From positions 3,169,501-3,233,500 of the forward strand of contig NZ_CP015583.1 in the NCBI RefSeq assembly GCF_001941945.1: a stretch of DNA of 64,000 bases. The letters run 5' to 3'. Position 1 is the first letter of the stretch; every line of letters starts with the position of its first letter. Of the stretch, positions 1 through 7,997 are shown piece after piece. The DNA comes from Roseomonas gilardii (GTDB taxonomy: Bacteria > Pseudomonadota > Alphaproteobacteria > Acetobacterales > Acetobacteraceae). The position numbers were made by a program, and so were the translations under genes. The notes beneath the pieces are model-generated. The model made no database searches and was not told the DNA's origin. It saw only the letters and a list, made by a program, of their open reading frames with translations.

Positions 1-477
1 GATGCGTTCGGCCGCCGGCCCCTGCAGCGCCAGCAGCGCGCGGTCCGGCATCGGCGCCAGGGTGATGGAAGGCGGCAGGATGGCCCCGATCGCCGCCTCG
101 TCCACCGCCTTGCGGGAGGCGTTCAGCACCAGGAACATCCGGTCGCCGAGATTGGTGAACATGAAGTCGTCGAGGATGCCGCCCGCCTCGGTCATCAGCA
201 CGCCGTAACGCTGCCGGGCTGGCTTCAGCCCCTGCACGTCGGCGGGGGTCAGGGCCTCCAGCGCCGCCGCCGCGCCCTCGCCCCGCAGCTCCGCCTGCCC
301 CATATGGGAGACGTCGAACAGGGCCGCGCCTTCGCGGCAGGCCTTGTGCTCGGCGATGATGCCGGCGGGGTACTGCACCGGCATCATATAGCCGGCGAAG
401 GGCACCATGCGCGCGCCCTGGGCGCGGTGCCAGTTGGCCAGCGGGGTCTCAAGCATCGTCTCGGCGGCGTCGGCCAC
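1..477 (-). CDS. gcvT: Aminomethyltransferase (glycine cleavage T protein), 5' part
   Basis: This is the N-terminal 159 codons of the glycine cleavage system T protein; the gene runs off the left edge. T protein takes the aminomethyl group from lipoylated H protein, passes C1 to tetrahydrofolate and releases ammonia. The family signatures MVPFAGYMMPVQY and HKACREGAALFDVSHMGQ are plain, followed by the folate-domain segment ending ALLALQGPAAERI. I chose a GTG start at 477 because a perfect AAGGAGGA ribosome site sits at 481-488; an in-frame ATG seven codons later (456) is the alternative. The gene lies directly behind a glycine riboswitch, so it is expected to rise with glycine, and gcvH/gcvP should follow off the left edge. 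Identity is secure; only the end is missing. Confidence 0.95.
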   Translation of the reverse strand, partial: MADAAETMLETPLANWHRAQGARMVPFAGYMMPVQYPAGIIAEHKACREGAALFDVSHMGQAELRGEGAAAALEALTPADVQGLKPARQRYGVLMTEAGGILDDFMFTNLGDRMFLVLNASRKAVDEAAIGAILPPSITLAPMPDRALLALQGPAAERI

Positions 478-519
478 GCATCCTCCTTCGCCGCTCAGGG
501 CGGCGGAACGGAACGTGGC

Positions 520-730
520 CCCCCTCTGTCCATGGACCTGAGAGATTCGGCCGGGCATGGCGCCCGCGCCTTACTCCGTCGGTGCCGGCACGCCCGTTTC
601 GGGGCGGGCCGGGCTTTCCAGAGGCCCCTTCCCCACGCGGTCCATCGGGCCTGAGCGTTTCCGGGGGCCGGTTGCGCCTTCGGCGGAGGCCGGCCGGTTC
701 GGCACCGGACGGCCTCGCTCTCCCGCGCGG
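520..730 (-). promoter_or_regulatory. Tandem glycine riboswitch upstream of gcvT
   Basis: Read on the minus strand, this leader holds two consecutive copies of the glycine aptamer pattern. The first (about 730-632) has GGGAGAG, then GCCGAAGGCGCAA, then CTCAGG followed by a GGACC box. The second (about 624-520) has GCACCGACGGAGTAA, then TCTCTCAGG and the closing GGACAGAGGGG. Paired type-I aptamers of this layout are the classic control of gcv operons, where glycine binding turns expression on. It ends about 43 nt before the GTG start of gcvT. No obvious terminator hairpin separates it from the gene, so control could act on translation; that last point is inference. Confidence 0.88.
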
Positions 731-1109
731 GATCAGCGGGTACGAGCCGTTATGGCATTGCGGCATGGGCGCTGGCAACGGCGGTGAGCGGGTGGAAGGC
801 GCTGGCCACCTCCCCGCTGCGCACGGCGGCGGGGCAGAGCATGGTCTCCGCGCGTGCCTATGAACGGCAGCGCAACGGCAGGCCGGAGCATGTCTCCGCC
901 TATACACGCGGCGGGCGGGCCGGACAGGGGAACACCGCTGCCACGCCTCGCCCCGGCATCGTCCCGGTCCAGCTCGGGCCCTTCCTGCTGGCGCCCAAGC
1001 CGCCTGTTCCTCTGCCACGAGCGCGCATCACGCCCCGGGGGGCCACGGAAACACCCGAAACAGGCGGCCTTCCGAAAGATCCGGACCGCCAAGACAGAAG
1101 AAACCGAGG
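731..1109. other. Intergenic stretch between the gcv leader and the toxin-tip ORF
   Basis: I see no convincing gene in these 379 bases. They should contain the gcvT promoter (minus strand). They also contain one copy of a 32-bp direct repeat (790-821) that recurs at 2115-2146. The right part, near 1050-1109, stays open in the frame of the toxin-tip ORF without giving a better start, so it may be decayed upstream coding sequence of that toxin. This is inference. Confidence 0.4.
790..821. repeat. 32-bp imperfect direct repeat, copy A
   Basis: The segment starting GGGTGGAAGGCGCTGG and ending CCCGCTGCG recurs at 2115-2146 in the same orientation with only two mismatches. The two copies bracket the toxin-tip and immunity-like genes. 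Minus-strand reading of both copies gives a similar short peptide (SGE..SAFHP), so they may be remnants of a duplicated 3' gene end or element boundary. The function is unknown. Confidence 0.6.
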
Positions 1110-1370
1110 TTGAGCGGCAAGGAGGCGGCTAGCGATGTTCCGAGCTGGGCAAGGGGTATCCCACGCGGGCAAAACCAGACAGCCGAGGAATACGCCACGA
1201 AGTTGATGAACGACCAGTATGGCAAAGGGAACTGGGAAAGAAGTTTGCCAAATGGCAAAGGCGGGAAGGGCCCAGGCAGTGATTATAGCAAGATCAAAAA
1301 ATACGGTGGACGTGCCTTCATGGAATGGCTGCTTGGCACACAAGCAGAGGACGAGGACAACATCATATGA
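1110..1370 (+). CDS. Orphan C-terminal tip domain of a polymorphic toxin (probable remnant)
   Basis: Up to 86 residues with a composition unlike the neighbours: rich in Lys, Asn and Gly, and at lower GC. The motifs YGKGNW and GPGSDYSKIKKYGGRAF resemble the C-terminal tips of RHS/contact-dependent polymorphic toxins, where a GxGSxYxKIKKxGDRxF block ends the protein; this match is from memory of the family. No delivery domain is attached. The only upstream start is TTG (1110), with an inner ATG at 1206, and no good ribosome site precedes either. It is therefore probably the surviving end of a longer toxin gene, or a displaced 'orphan' cassette. The stop overlaps the start of the next gene by ATGA (1367-1370), the usual toxin-immunity coupling. 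Confidence 0.5.
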   Translation: MSGKEAASDVPSWARGIPRGQNQTAEEYATKLMNDQYGKGNWERSLPNGKGGKGPGSDYSKIKKYGGRAFMEWLLGTQAEDEDNII

Positions 1371-1621
1371 GTGATGAAGGCACGATCTTCTGGCACGTCT
1401 ATCATTGCCAGATGGGTGCGGAGGATGACGAAACGGATACCGATGAGATCGAGCTGACCCTGAAGCTCGTCGGCTTCTATTCTTCCCTGCAGAAAGCGGA
1501 AGAAGCCGTCGAACGGATGCGAAAGCTCCCTGGCTTCCGCGACTGGCCGGATGGTTTCCGAATCTATCAGGGCGGTCTGGATGGCACGAACTGGACAGAA
1601 GGTTTCGGCATCGACTTCTGA
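1367..1621 (+). CDS. DUF7336-like immunity-type protein, copy 1
   Basis: An 84-residue acidic protein whose ATG overlaps the stop of the toxin-tip ORF. It has the layout I associate with the DUF7336 family: an N-terminal strand (FWHVYHCQ), an acidic loop, then KLVGFYSSLQKAEEAVERM, PGFRDWPDGFRIYQ and a closing NWTEGF. Such small proteins often sit beside polymorphic toxins or in immunity arrays. An immunity role is inferred from position and translational coupling, not from a known mechanism. No signal peptide or membrane segment is visible, so it should be cytoplasmic. Codon use and GC are less extreme than in the flanking genes, which suggests recent acquisition. A longer in-frame start at 1325 exists but lies inside the upstream gene. 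Confidence 0.62.
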   Translation: MSDEGTIFWHVYHCQMGAEDDETDTDEIELTLKLVGFYSSLQKAEEAVERMRKLPGFRDWPDGFRIYQGGLDGTNWTEGFGIDF

Positions 1622-1691
1622 CAGTGGTTCTTTAGGCACCAGCACTGGCCATCTCCCAGTTTGCTATCTCTGTCCCACAGGGCGAAGGATC

Positions 1692-1958
1692 GTGACCGCG
1701 CAGATCTGGATATTGCGGCACTATAGGGCCCAAGCCCACGAGGACGAGCGGGATCATCCACAAAGCCTCCTTTCCATGAAGGCCGTTGGGACATATTCCA
1801 GCCTGGCGAAAGCAGAGGCGGCCATTCGCGAACTCCTCCCCCTGCCCGGCTTCCGCGACTGGCCCGGCGGCTTCCGCATCTATGAGGTGACGTTGGACCG
1901 GGACCTCTGGCCGGAGGGCTTCGCCGGCACGAAGACGGGAGAGCGGCCCGGGCCATAG
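1692..1958 (+). CDS. DUF7336-like immunity-type protein, copy 2
   Basis: An 88-residue paralogue of the gene just upstream. The shared core is clear: VGTYSSLAKAEAAIREL, LPGFRDWPGGFRIYE and LWPEGF. About half of the core residues match, and the N-terminal half has drifted. I chose GTG at 1692, preceded by GAAGGA at a short two-base spacing. There is no ATG start, so expression is uncertain and the copy could be decaying. Its GC content is higher than copy 1. Tandem, diverged immunity homologues are typical of genomes that keep resistance to several related toxins. This reading is inference. Confidence 0.5.
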   Translation: MTAQIWILRHYRAQAHEDERDHPQSLLSMKAVGTYSSLAKAEAAIRELLPLPGFRDWPGGFRIYEVTLDRDLWPEGFAGTKTGERPGP

Positions 1959-2114
1959 CGCAGATGTCCCGCGCAAAGCCGTGATGGTCTTGCGCAGAAC
2001 CGTCATCACCGAGGACAGTTTGCGCCGCGCCCCCTGAATTACGCCATGCGCGACGACCGTTACTGGCAGGTCCAGCACCCGGAACGAGGTGCCTATGCCT
2101 GCTGGATCATGGAG

Positions 2115-2146
2115 GGGTGGAAGGCGCTGACCGCCTCCCCGCTGCG
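2115..2146. repeat. 32-bp imperfect direct repeat, copy B
   Basis: This is the second copy of the repeat at 790-821, with 30 of 32 bases identical and the same orientation. It lies between the second immunity-like gene and the 3' end of the catalase gene. With copy A it marks a segment of about 1.36 kb. The flanking bases do not extend the match, and no transposase is visible. Confidence 0.6.
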
Positions 2147-2214
2147 GATCGGCGAGGCCACCGGGACACAGGCTCGCGCCCATGCACCGGCGCCCCGTCC
2201 CTCGCGCTGCCTCG

Positions 2215-3714
2215 TCAGGCCTGCCCCTGCCCTTCCGCCGGCTTCGGGGCGCTTCCGGTCCTCACCTTGTCCTCGATGCGGGCGCCGGTCTCCGGGTCGA
2301 TGCTCTTCCAATAGGCCAGGGCCCGGCCCAGCACCGGCTCGCGCACGCCGCCCAGCAGGCTGCCCGCCACCGTCTCCACCAGCGCCGCGCGCTCGGCATC
2401 GCCCAGGACCTCACGGACGAGGGTGCCCGGCTGTCCGAAGTCGTCATCCTGCGGATGCAGCGTATAGGCGCTGCGCACCATGGCGCCGTCGGCCTCCCAG
2501 CCATTGTCGACCGGGCCTTCCTGGTCCGACCAGGGGCGGCCGCCGCTGTTCGGGACATAGACGGGCGCCGCGCCGGTGTGGTGATAGGTCATCGGCCCGT
2601 CCATCATGTAGGTGTTGACCGGCACCTTCGCCTGGTTGACCGGGATCTGGTGGAAGTTCGCGCCGATCCGGTTGCGCTGCGCGTCGTTGTAGGCGAAGGC
2701 CCGGCCCAGCAGCATCTTGTCCGGCGAAAGGCCGATGCCCGGCACGGTGTTGCCGGGCGAAAAGGCCGCCTGCTCGATCTGCGCGAAGAAATTCTCCGGA
2801 TTCCGGTTCAGCGTCATCGTGCCGACCCGGATCAGCGGATAGTCCTTGTGCGACCAGATCTTGGTCAGGTCGAAGGGGTTGAAGCGATAGGTCTTGGCCT
2901 CGTCATAGGGCATGACCTGCACCGACATCTCCCAGACCGGGAAATCGCCGCGGGCGATGGCTTCGAACAGGTCGCGGCGGTGGTAGTCGGCATCGCTCCC
3001 CGCCTTCTCGGATGCTTCCGCATTGCTGAAGAACTGCATGCCCTGGCGGGTGTGGAAATGGTACTTGACCCAGAACCTCTCGCCTTGCGCATTCACCCAC
3101 ATATAGGTGTGGGAGCCATAGCCGTTCATGTTGCGCCATGTCTTCGGCAGGCCCCGCACCCCCATCAGATAGGTGACCTGGTGCGCGCTCTCCGGGTTCA
3201 GCGTCCAGAAGTCCCACTGCATGTGGTTGTCGCGCAGGCCGCTGTCCGGCAGGCGCTTCTGGCTGCGGATGAAATGCGGAAACTTCATCGGGTCGCGCAC
3301 GAAGAAGACCGGCGTGTTGTTGCCGACGAGGTCGTAATTGCCCTCGCTGGTATAGAACTTCAGCGAGAAGCCGCGCACGTCGCGCCAGGTGTCGGGGCTG
3401 CCCTGCTCGCCCGCCACGGTGGAGAAGCGCGCCAGCATCTCGGTCTTAGCACCCGGCTGGAACAGCGCGGCCTTGGTATAGCGCGACACGTCCTCGGTGG
3501 TCTCGAAGACACCGAAGGCACCCGAGCCCTTCGCATGCGGCTGGCGCTCGATCACCTTCTCACGGTTGAAATGCGCCATCTGCTCCAGGAAATGCACGTC
3601 GTGCAGGACGACGGGGCCATCGGCGCCGATGGAGAGCGAGTTGCGGTCGCTGACGGCGGGCGCGCCGGTCGTCGTGGTCGAGGGCGCCTTGATATCGAAG
3701 ATCTCGTCGGACAT
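2215..3714 (-). CDS. katA: Monofunctional heme catalase (clade-3 type)
   Basis: A 499-residue small-subunit catalase that dismutates hydrogen peroxide in the cytoplasm. The distal His is in [12 protein letters not shown] (His60), the Asn region is [10 protein letters not shown], and the proximal heme Tyr is in [18 protein letters not shown]-type clade-3 features such as the [18 protein letters not shown] block are present, although the word-level match is to the general KatA family. The length is normal. I chose ATG at 3714 because AAAGGAAG lies seven bases upstream; a longer open frame extends to 3810 without a ribosome site. An ankyrin-repeat gene lies 368 bases upstream on the same strand, echoing the known catalase-ankyrin pairing in other proteobacteria. 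Confidence 0.96.
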   Translation of the reverse strand: MSDEIFDIKAPSTTTTGAPAVSDRNSLSIGADGPVVLHDVHFLEQMAHFNREKVIERQPHAKGSGAFGVFETTEDVSRYTKAALFQPGAKTEMLARFSTVAGEQGSPDTWRDVRGFSLKFYTSEGNYDLVGNNTPVFFVRDPMKFPHFIRSQKRLPDSGLRDNHMQWDFWTLNPESAHQVTYLMGVRGLPKTWRNMNGYGSHTYMWVNAQGERFWVKYHFHTRQGMQFFSNAEASEKAGSDADYHRRDLFEAIARGDFPVWEMSVQVMPYDEAKTYRFNPFDLTKIWSHKDYPLIRVGTMTLNRNPENFFAQIEQAAFSPGNTVPGIGLSPDKMLLGRAFAYNDAQRNRIGANFHQIPVNQAKVPVNTYMMDGPMTYHHTGAAPVYVPNSGGRPWSDQEGPVDNGWEADGAMVRSAYTLHPQDDDFGQPGTLVREVLGDAERAALVETVAGSLLGGVREPVLGRALAYWKSIDPETGARIEDKVRTGSAPKPAEGQGQA

Positions 3715-4082
3715 GTCGTTCTTCCTTTCTTGGCCTCTCGCCCGGCCGGACGACCCCGCCGCACCGGAAGCCATGCCCGCCCCCAGGGGGGCCGGATGGA
3801 TTCCCGACATTGGATCGACCGTGTTCCATCCCGGGCAAGACGTGTTCGTTCATAGTGGCCCGCCGGCTTCCAGGGGCCGGTTCAATCCTGCGGGAGACTG
3901 ACCCCCCGCCGGTCCCGACGGATGGGGCGGACGGCGGGAAGCATCGGCCGGGCCCCGTGATCCTGTCCAGCCATAGATCGCGGCGCTTCACGAGAGGGGA
4001 TGGGCGCGGCCCCCGCGCACCGGACCGGTGCTCGCGATAGCCGCCCGCCCTTGCCCCGAGCCACCCAGGCGGCGGGCCTGTG
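3715..4082. other. Leader/promoter region of the catalase gene
   Basis: These 368 bases lie between the ankyrin gene stop and the catalase start, both on the minus strand. No ORF here looks real. The stretch must carry the katA ribosome site (about 3717-3725) and probably its own peroxide-responsive promoter, but I cannot pick a convincing -35/-10 pair or OxyR site by eye. Confidence 0.35.
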
Positions 4083-4622
4083 TCAGCCGGGCGAGGCGGT
4101 CCGGCGCTGCGCGACTGCTTCCAGGAGCGTCGCCAAGTCGGCATCGCCGCTGCCCTGCGCCAGCGTCAGGGCGGAATTCCCCTCCGGGTCCTGGCGCAGC
4201 GGATCGGCCCCGGCATCGAGCAGGATCTTCGCGATCTCCCGCTGGCCGAACATGGCGGCGAACATCAGCGGCGTGCGCCCCGCCCCGTTCGGCGCATCGG
4301 GATCGGCCCCGGCGGCGAGGAGGAGGCGGGCGATCTCCGCCTCTCCCTTGAAGGCCACGCCGGCCAGGGCGGTGCTGCCCTTGGCATCCGGCGCATCCAC
4401 CGCCGCGCCCCGGGCGAGCAGCAGCTCCGTGGCCTCCTTCTGCCCGTTGTAGGAAGCCAGCACCACCGGCGGGAAACCACGCGCATCCGGACGGTTCGGG
4501 TCCGTCCCGCTGTCCAGGAAGGCGGCCAGAAGGTCCAGGCGCCCGTCACGGACGGCGCCGTAGAACAGGGCCTCCAGCGCCTCGGGGTCGAGGGGCGGCG
4601 TGGGGATGGGGCGGTCGCTCAT
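4083..4622 (-). CDS. Ankyrin-repeat protein next to catalase
   Basis: A 179-residue protein made almost wholly of ankyrin repeats. Successive units carry the typical G-TALAGVAFKGEAEIARLLLAAGAD and GRTPLMFAAMFGQREIAKIL patterns, about four to five repeats from residue 20 to the end. There is no signal peptide, so it is probably cytoplasmic. In Pseudomonas and some other proteobacteria a small ankyrin protein (AnkB) is encoded beside a catalase and is needed for full catalase activity; by analogy this protein may assist KatA, but here it is upstream rather than downstream. A GGAGG-type ribosome site precedes the ATG at 4622. The fold is certain, the partner is inferred. Confidence 0.85.
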   Translation of the reverse strand: MSDRPIPTPPLDPEALEALFYGAVRDGRLDLLAAFLDSGTDPNRPDARGFPPVVLASYNGQKEATELLLARGAAVDAPDAKGSTALAGVAFKGEAEIARLLLAAGADPDAPNGAGRTPLMFAAMFGQREIAKILLDAGADPLRQDPEGNSALTLAQGSGDADLATLLEAVAQRRTASPG

Positions 4623-4696
4623 GCCCGCCCATCCTCCGGCAGGAAGCACCCCCTCCGCAAGCACCCCCGCCCTACCCCCAGGCCCAGGCCCTGGCC

Positions 4697-5296
4697 TCAG
4701 CGGCGCGGGCCGCGCTGCCGGTTCAGCGCCAACTCCTCGGGCGAGAGCTGGAAGCCCAGAACCACCTGCCGCTGCGCCGCCTCCCCCGGTGTCGCGGCGG
4801 GGATGCGGATGGAGATCTGCTCGCCGCTGGTCTGCAGCCGGTTCACATTGGCCGGGAACTCCACCTCGGCGCTGTAGTTCGCCTTGGCCAGGATGCGCCC
4901 TTCGCCGGCCGTGGTGACGGCCACGAAATAGGGCAGCGAGGCCGTCCGGGCGGTGGCGGCGGGCCCGCGCTCGGCCGCCAGGCCCAGGCGCAGCGTCACG
5001 TCCAGCCCCTTGTGCCCCGGCGCATAGTCGCACTTGGCCTGATAGCCGGTCAGCCGCGCGTCCAGCACCATGGAGGGGATGTCCTGCCCCGGCCCGCGAT
5101 AGCGGGTGAGGTCCGCCGCATCGCCCAGCAGCGAGATCGCCGGGCAGGGCGCCGTGGCATTGGCCAGGGGATTCTTCGAGTCCGTGCTGCCGCAGCCGGC
5201 GAGGCCGGCCAGCGCCAGGGCCGCGAGAAAGGCGGGCGCCCTCCGGAAACCCATCTCCCCGAAAGACGGGCCCGGGCGCCCCGCGTGAAAAGCCAT
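4697..5296 (-). CDS. Predicted lipoprotein of unknown function
   Basis: About 199 residues. A hydrophobic stretch (AFLAALALAGLAG) ends in the lipobox LAGC, so the mature protein should be lipidated at the cysteine of LAGCGSTDSKN and face the periplasm or outer membrane. The rest has no motif I recognise beyond a beta-rich look (YFVAVTTAGEGRILAKA). Two starts compete. ATG 5296 has a good GGGGGAG ribosome site six bases upstream but leaves a long N-region. ATG 5254 gives a textbook signal peptide but its GGGGAG abuts the start. It is divergent from ispH, with 118 bases between. Similar lipoproteins occur widely in acetic-acid-bacteria relatives, but I give no function. Confidence 0.75.
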   Translation of the reverse strand: MAFHAGRPGPSFGEMGFRRAPAFLAALALAGLAGCGSTDSKNPLANATAPCPAISLLGDAADLTRYRGPGQDIPSMVLDARLTGYQAKCDYAPGHKGLDVTLRLGLAAERGPAATARTASLPYFVAVTTAGEGRILAKANYSAEVEFPANVNRLQTSGEQISIRIPAATPGEAAQRQVVLGFQLSPEELALNRQRGPRR

Positions 5297-5414
5297 GCTA
5301 TACTCCCCCTGTCCCAGGCGCCCGGGGATCGCTAGGTTGCGCCTGCCCCCGGCCGGGTGACCATCTCCCGGTGCCTGCCGCCACGAACTGGCACGAGAGA
5401 CGCCCGACGCCAAC

Positions 5415-6428
5415 ATGCCCCACGACATGCCCGCCCACGACCCCCTCTCCCCGCCGGTCACCGACCGCCCCGCCACCGCCGCCGCCAGGCCGCCCCTGAC
5501 CGTGCTCCTCGCCGGTCCACGCGGCTTCTGCGCCGGGGTGGACCGGGCCATCAAGATCGTGGAGGAGGCGCTGATCCGCCGCGGCGCCCCCGTCTACGTG
5601 CGCCATGAGATCGTGCACAACCGTTTCGTCGTCGAACGGCTGGAGGCCCTGGGCGCCGTCTTCGTGGAGGAGCTCTCCGAGATCCCTGACGACGGCCAGC
5701 CGGTGGTCTTCTCCGCCCATGGCGTGCCGAAATCCGTGCCCGCCGAGGCGCAGCGGCGCGAGATGTTCTTCCTCGACGCCACCTGCCCGCTGGTGAGCAA
5801 GGTCCATCGCGAGGTGGAGCGCCACTCCGCCACGGGACGCCACATCCTGCTGATCGGCCATGCCGGGCATCCGGAGGTGGTCGGCACCATGGGCCAGCTC
5901 CCCGCGGGCTCGGTGACCCTGGTGGAGGATGCCGCCCAGGCCCGCACCGTGCAGCCGCCCGCCGGCGTGCCGCTCGCCTTCACCACCCAGACCACCCTCT
6001 CGGTGGACGACACGGTGGAGATCGTGGCGATCCTGCAGGACCGCTTCCCGGACATCTCCAGCCCGACCAAGGAAGACATCTGCTACGCCACCACCAACCG
6101 GCAGGCGGCGGTGAAGGCCATCGCCCCGCGCGTCGAGCTGATGATCGTGGTGGGCGCCCCGAACTCCTCCAACTCCGTGCGGCTGCGGGAGGTGGCGGAG
6201 CGTGCCGGCTGCGCCCGCGCCATCATGGTGCAGCGTGGCCGCGACCTCGATCCGGCGCTGGCCGAGGGCGTCGCCTCGGTGGGGGTGACCGCCGGCGCCT
6301 CGGCACCGGAGGTACTGGTGGACGAGGTGCTCGACCGCCTGCGCATGCGCTTCGACCTGAAGATCGAGGAAGTCGTGGTGGCGCGCGAGAACATCACCTT
6401 CAAACTTCCGGCCGCGCTGAAGGACTGA
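5415..6428 (+). CDS. ispH: 4-hydroxy-3-methylbut-2-enyl diphosphate reductase
   Basis: A 337-residue 4Fe-4S enzyme that carries out the last step of the MEP isoprenoid pathway, reducing HMBPP to IPP and DMAPP. The three cluster cysteines are visible: Cys39 in PRGFCAGV, Cys124 in DATCPL and Cys223 in [10 protein letters not shown]. The catalytic Glu region lies near SVKE-like PTKED, and VGAPNSSNS is conserved. The N-terminus has about 27 extra residues before the core; ATG at 5415 was kept, but Met5 is also possible. The stop overlaps the thrB start (TGATG at 6426-6430), so the genes are translationally coupled in an ispH-thrB-rnhA operon common in alphaproteobacteria. Confidence 0.96.
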   Translation: MPHDMPAHDPLSPPVTDRPATAAARPPLTVLLAGPRGFCAGVDRAIKIVEEALIRRGAPVYVRHEIVHNRFVVERLEALGAVFVEELSEIPDDGQPVVFSAHGVPKSVPAEAQRREMFFLDATCPLVSKVHREVERHSATGRHILLIGHAGHPEVVGTMGQLPAGSVTLVEDAAQARTVQPPAGVPLAFTTQTTLSVDDTVEIVAILQDRFPDISSPTKEDICYATTNRQAAVKAIAPRVELMIVVGAPNSSNSVRLREVAERAGCARAIMVQRGRDLDPALAEGVASVGVTAGASAPEVLVDEVLDRLRMRFDLKIEEVVVARENITFKLPAALKD

Positions 6429-7411
6429 TGGCCGTCTATACCGAAGTCACGGAGGCGGCGCTGGCCGCCTTCCTCGCCGATTACGCGATCGGCGCGCCCC
6501 TTTCCCTGCGCGGCATCGCGGAGGGCGTGGAAAACAGCAACTTCCTGCTCGACACCACCGATGGTCGCTATGTCCTGACGCTCTACGAGAAGCGGGTGGA
6601 CCCGGCGGAGCTGCCCTGGTTCCTCGGGCTGATGCGCCATCTTGCCGACCAGGGCGTCGCCTGCCCGCAGCCCGTGCCCGGGCGCGACGGCGAGGCGCTG
6701 CGCGAGCTCGCGGGCCGTCCGGCCGCGATCTGCACCTTTCTGGAGGGCGCCTGGCCGCGCCACGTCACCCCCACCCATTGCGCCGAACTCGGCCGCGCCA
6801 TGGCCGGCCTGCACGCGGCGGGCCGCTCCTATGCGGCGGAACGGCCGAACGCCCTGGGCCCCGCCGCCTGGGCGCCGCTGCTGGATCGCTGCCGCGATGG
6901 CGGCGACGCGGTGCAGCCCGGTCTCTGCGGCGAGCTGGCGGAGCACCTGGGCCATATCCTGCACGACTGGCCCAACCTGGCCGAGCGCGACGCCCTGCCG
7001 CGCGGGCAGATCCATGCGGACCTCTTCCCCGACAATGCCTTCTTCCAGGGCGAGCACCTGACGGGGCTGATCGACTTCTACTTCGCCTGCACCGACCTGC
7101 TCGCCTATGACCTGGCGATCAGCCTGAACGCCTGGTGCTTCGACGCGGATCTCCGCTTCGTGCCGGATCGCGCGGCGGCGATGCTGACCGCCTATGAATC
7201 CCTCCGCCCTCTCACTCCGGCGGAGCGCGCCGCCCTGCCCGTGCTCTGCGCCGGGGGGGCGATGCGCTTCCTGCTGACGCGGCTCTACGACTGGACCCAC
7301 ACGCCGCCGGGTGCCCTGGTGACGCGCAAGGACCCGCTCGAATACCTCGCGCGGCTGCGCCATTTCATGGGGCACAAGGCCCTGCCGGGAGTCTTCGCCC
7401 ATGCCGGCTGA
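6428..7411 (+). CDS. thrB: Homoserine kinase, type II (aminoglycoside-phosphotransferase fold)
   Basis: A 327-residue kinase that phosphorylates homoserine in threonine synthesis. It belongs to the choline-kinase/APH fold and not to the GHMP ThrB of E. coli. The catalytic loop [11 protein letters not shown] carries the Asp and Asn of the family, followed by the metal-binding [16 protein letters not shown]. The N-terminal [15 protein letters not shown] is a family signature. The start ATG overlaps the ispH stop, and the last 11 bases overlap rnhA. It is the middle gene of a three-gene operon whose products are not in one pathway but whose order is conserved in many alphaproteobacteria (family knowledge). 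Confidence 0.94.
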   Translation: MAVYTEVTEAALAAFLADYAIGAPLSLRGIAEGVENSNFLLDTTDGRYVLTLYEKRVDPAELPWFLGLMRHLADQGVACPQPVPGRDGEALRELAGRPAAICTFLEGAWPRHVTPTHCAELGRAMAGLHAAGRSYAAERPNALGPAAWAPLLDRCRDGGDAVQPGLCGELAEHLGHILHDWPNLAERDALPRGQIHADLFPDNAFFQGEHLTGLIDFYFACTDLLAYDLAISLNAWCFDADLRFVPDRAAAMLTAYESLRPLTPAERAALPVLCAGGAMRFLLTRLYDWTHTPPGALVTRKDPLEYLARLRHFMGHKALPGVFAHAG

Positions 7412-7892
7412 CAGCACGACGATGGAAGAAGTCCAGGAGGCATCCCAGGACACCGAGGTCGAGATCTGGACGGATGGCGGCTGCAAGCCCAATCCCGGCC
7501 CGGGCGGCTGGGCGGCGATCCTGCGCTACAACGGCCATGAGCGGGAGCTGAGCGGCGGCGATCCGGCCACCACCAACAACCGTATGGAACTGACCGCCGC
7601 GGCGCAGGCGCTGGAGGTGCTCCGGCGCCCCTGCAAGATCGTGCTGCACACGGACAGCGAATACGTGCGCAACGGCATCTCCCGCTGGGTGCACGGCTGG
7701 GTGCGCAACGGCTGGAAGAACGCCGCCAAGGAGCCGGTGGCGAATTACGAGCTCTGGCAGCGTCTCCTCGCCGCCGCCAAGCCGCACGCCATCGAATGGC
7801 GCTGGGTGCGCGGCCATTCCGGCGATCCGATGAACGAGCGCGCGGACGTGCTCGCCACCGAGGCGCGGAAGGCCATTTCCGGCAAGGGCTGA
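7401..7892 (+). CDS. rnhA: Ribonuclease HI
   Basis: A 163-residue RNase HI that cuts the RNA strand of RNA-DNA hybrids during replication and R-loop removal. The active-site carboxylates are in place: Asp25 in [13 protein letters not shown], Glu63 in MELTAA, Asp85 in TDSEY and Asp149 in ERAD, with the helper His139 in RGHSGDP. The basic-protrusion handle ([12 protein letters not shown]) is present, so it is an E. coli-like enzyme. The first 20 residues are a short acidic extension. The ATG at 7401 lies inside the end of thrB, which implies coupled translation. A strong hairpin follows three bases after the stop. Confidence 0.97.
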   Translation: MPADSTTMEEVQEASQDTEVEIWTDGGCKPNPGPGGWAAILRYNGHERELSGGDPATTNNRMELTAAAQALEVLRRPCKIVLHTDSEYVRNGISRWVHGWVRNGWKNAAKEPVANYELWQRLLAAAKPHAIEWRWVRGHSGDPMNERADVLATEARKAISGKG

Positions 7893-7894
7893 TA

Positions 7895-7928
7895 CCGGCC
7901 CGCGAAGGTTCCGGCCTTCGCGGGCCGG
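7895..7928. terminator. Strong hairpin after the ispH-thrB-rnhA operon
   Basis: A perfect 14-bp stem (CCGGCCCGCGAAGG against its complement) closes a six-base loop immediately after the rnhA stop. There is no following T-run on either strand, as is common at high GC. It probably ends the plus-strand operon and may also end the convergent cupin gene transcript. Confidence 0.75.
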
Positions 7929-7997
7929 CCTGGCGCACGGGGTCAGCGGAATAGCCGCACTCCGGGAAAACCCGGGCAGCGCACCAGACGAAACCCC

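Noticed and set aside
790-2146. Direct repeats as att sites of an integrative element
   Set aside because: No integrase, tRNA gene or mobilisation gene is present between or beside them.
2182-3855. 557-codon plus-strand open frame over katA
   Set aside because: It is the complement of the catalase codons in high-GC DNA, has no ribosome site, and its protein is a low-order Arg/His-rich sequence.
5297-5303. TATACT as a -10 box for ispH
   Set aside because: No matching -35 at 16-18 bases, and it lies in the ribosome-site region of the divergent lipoprotein gene.
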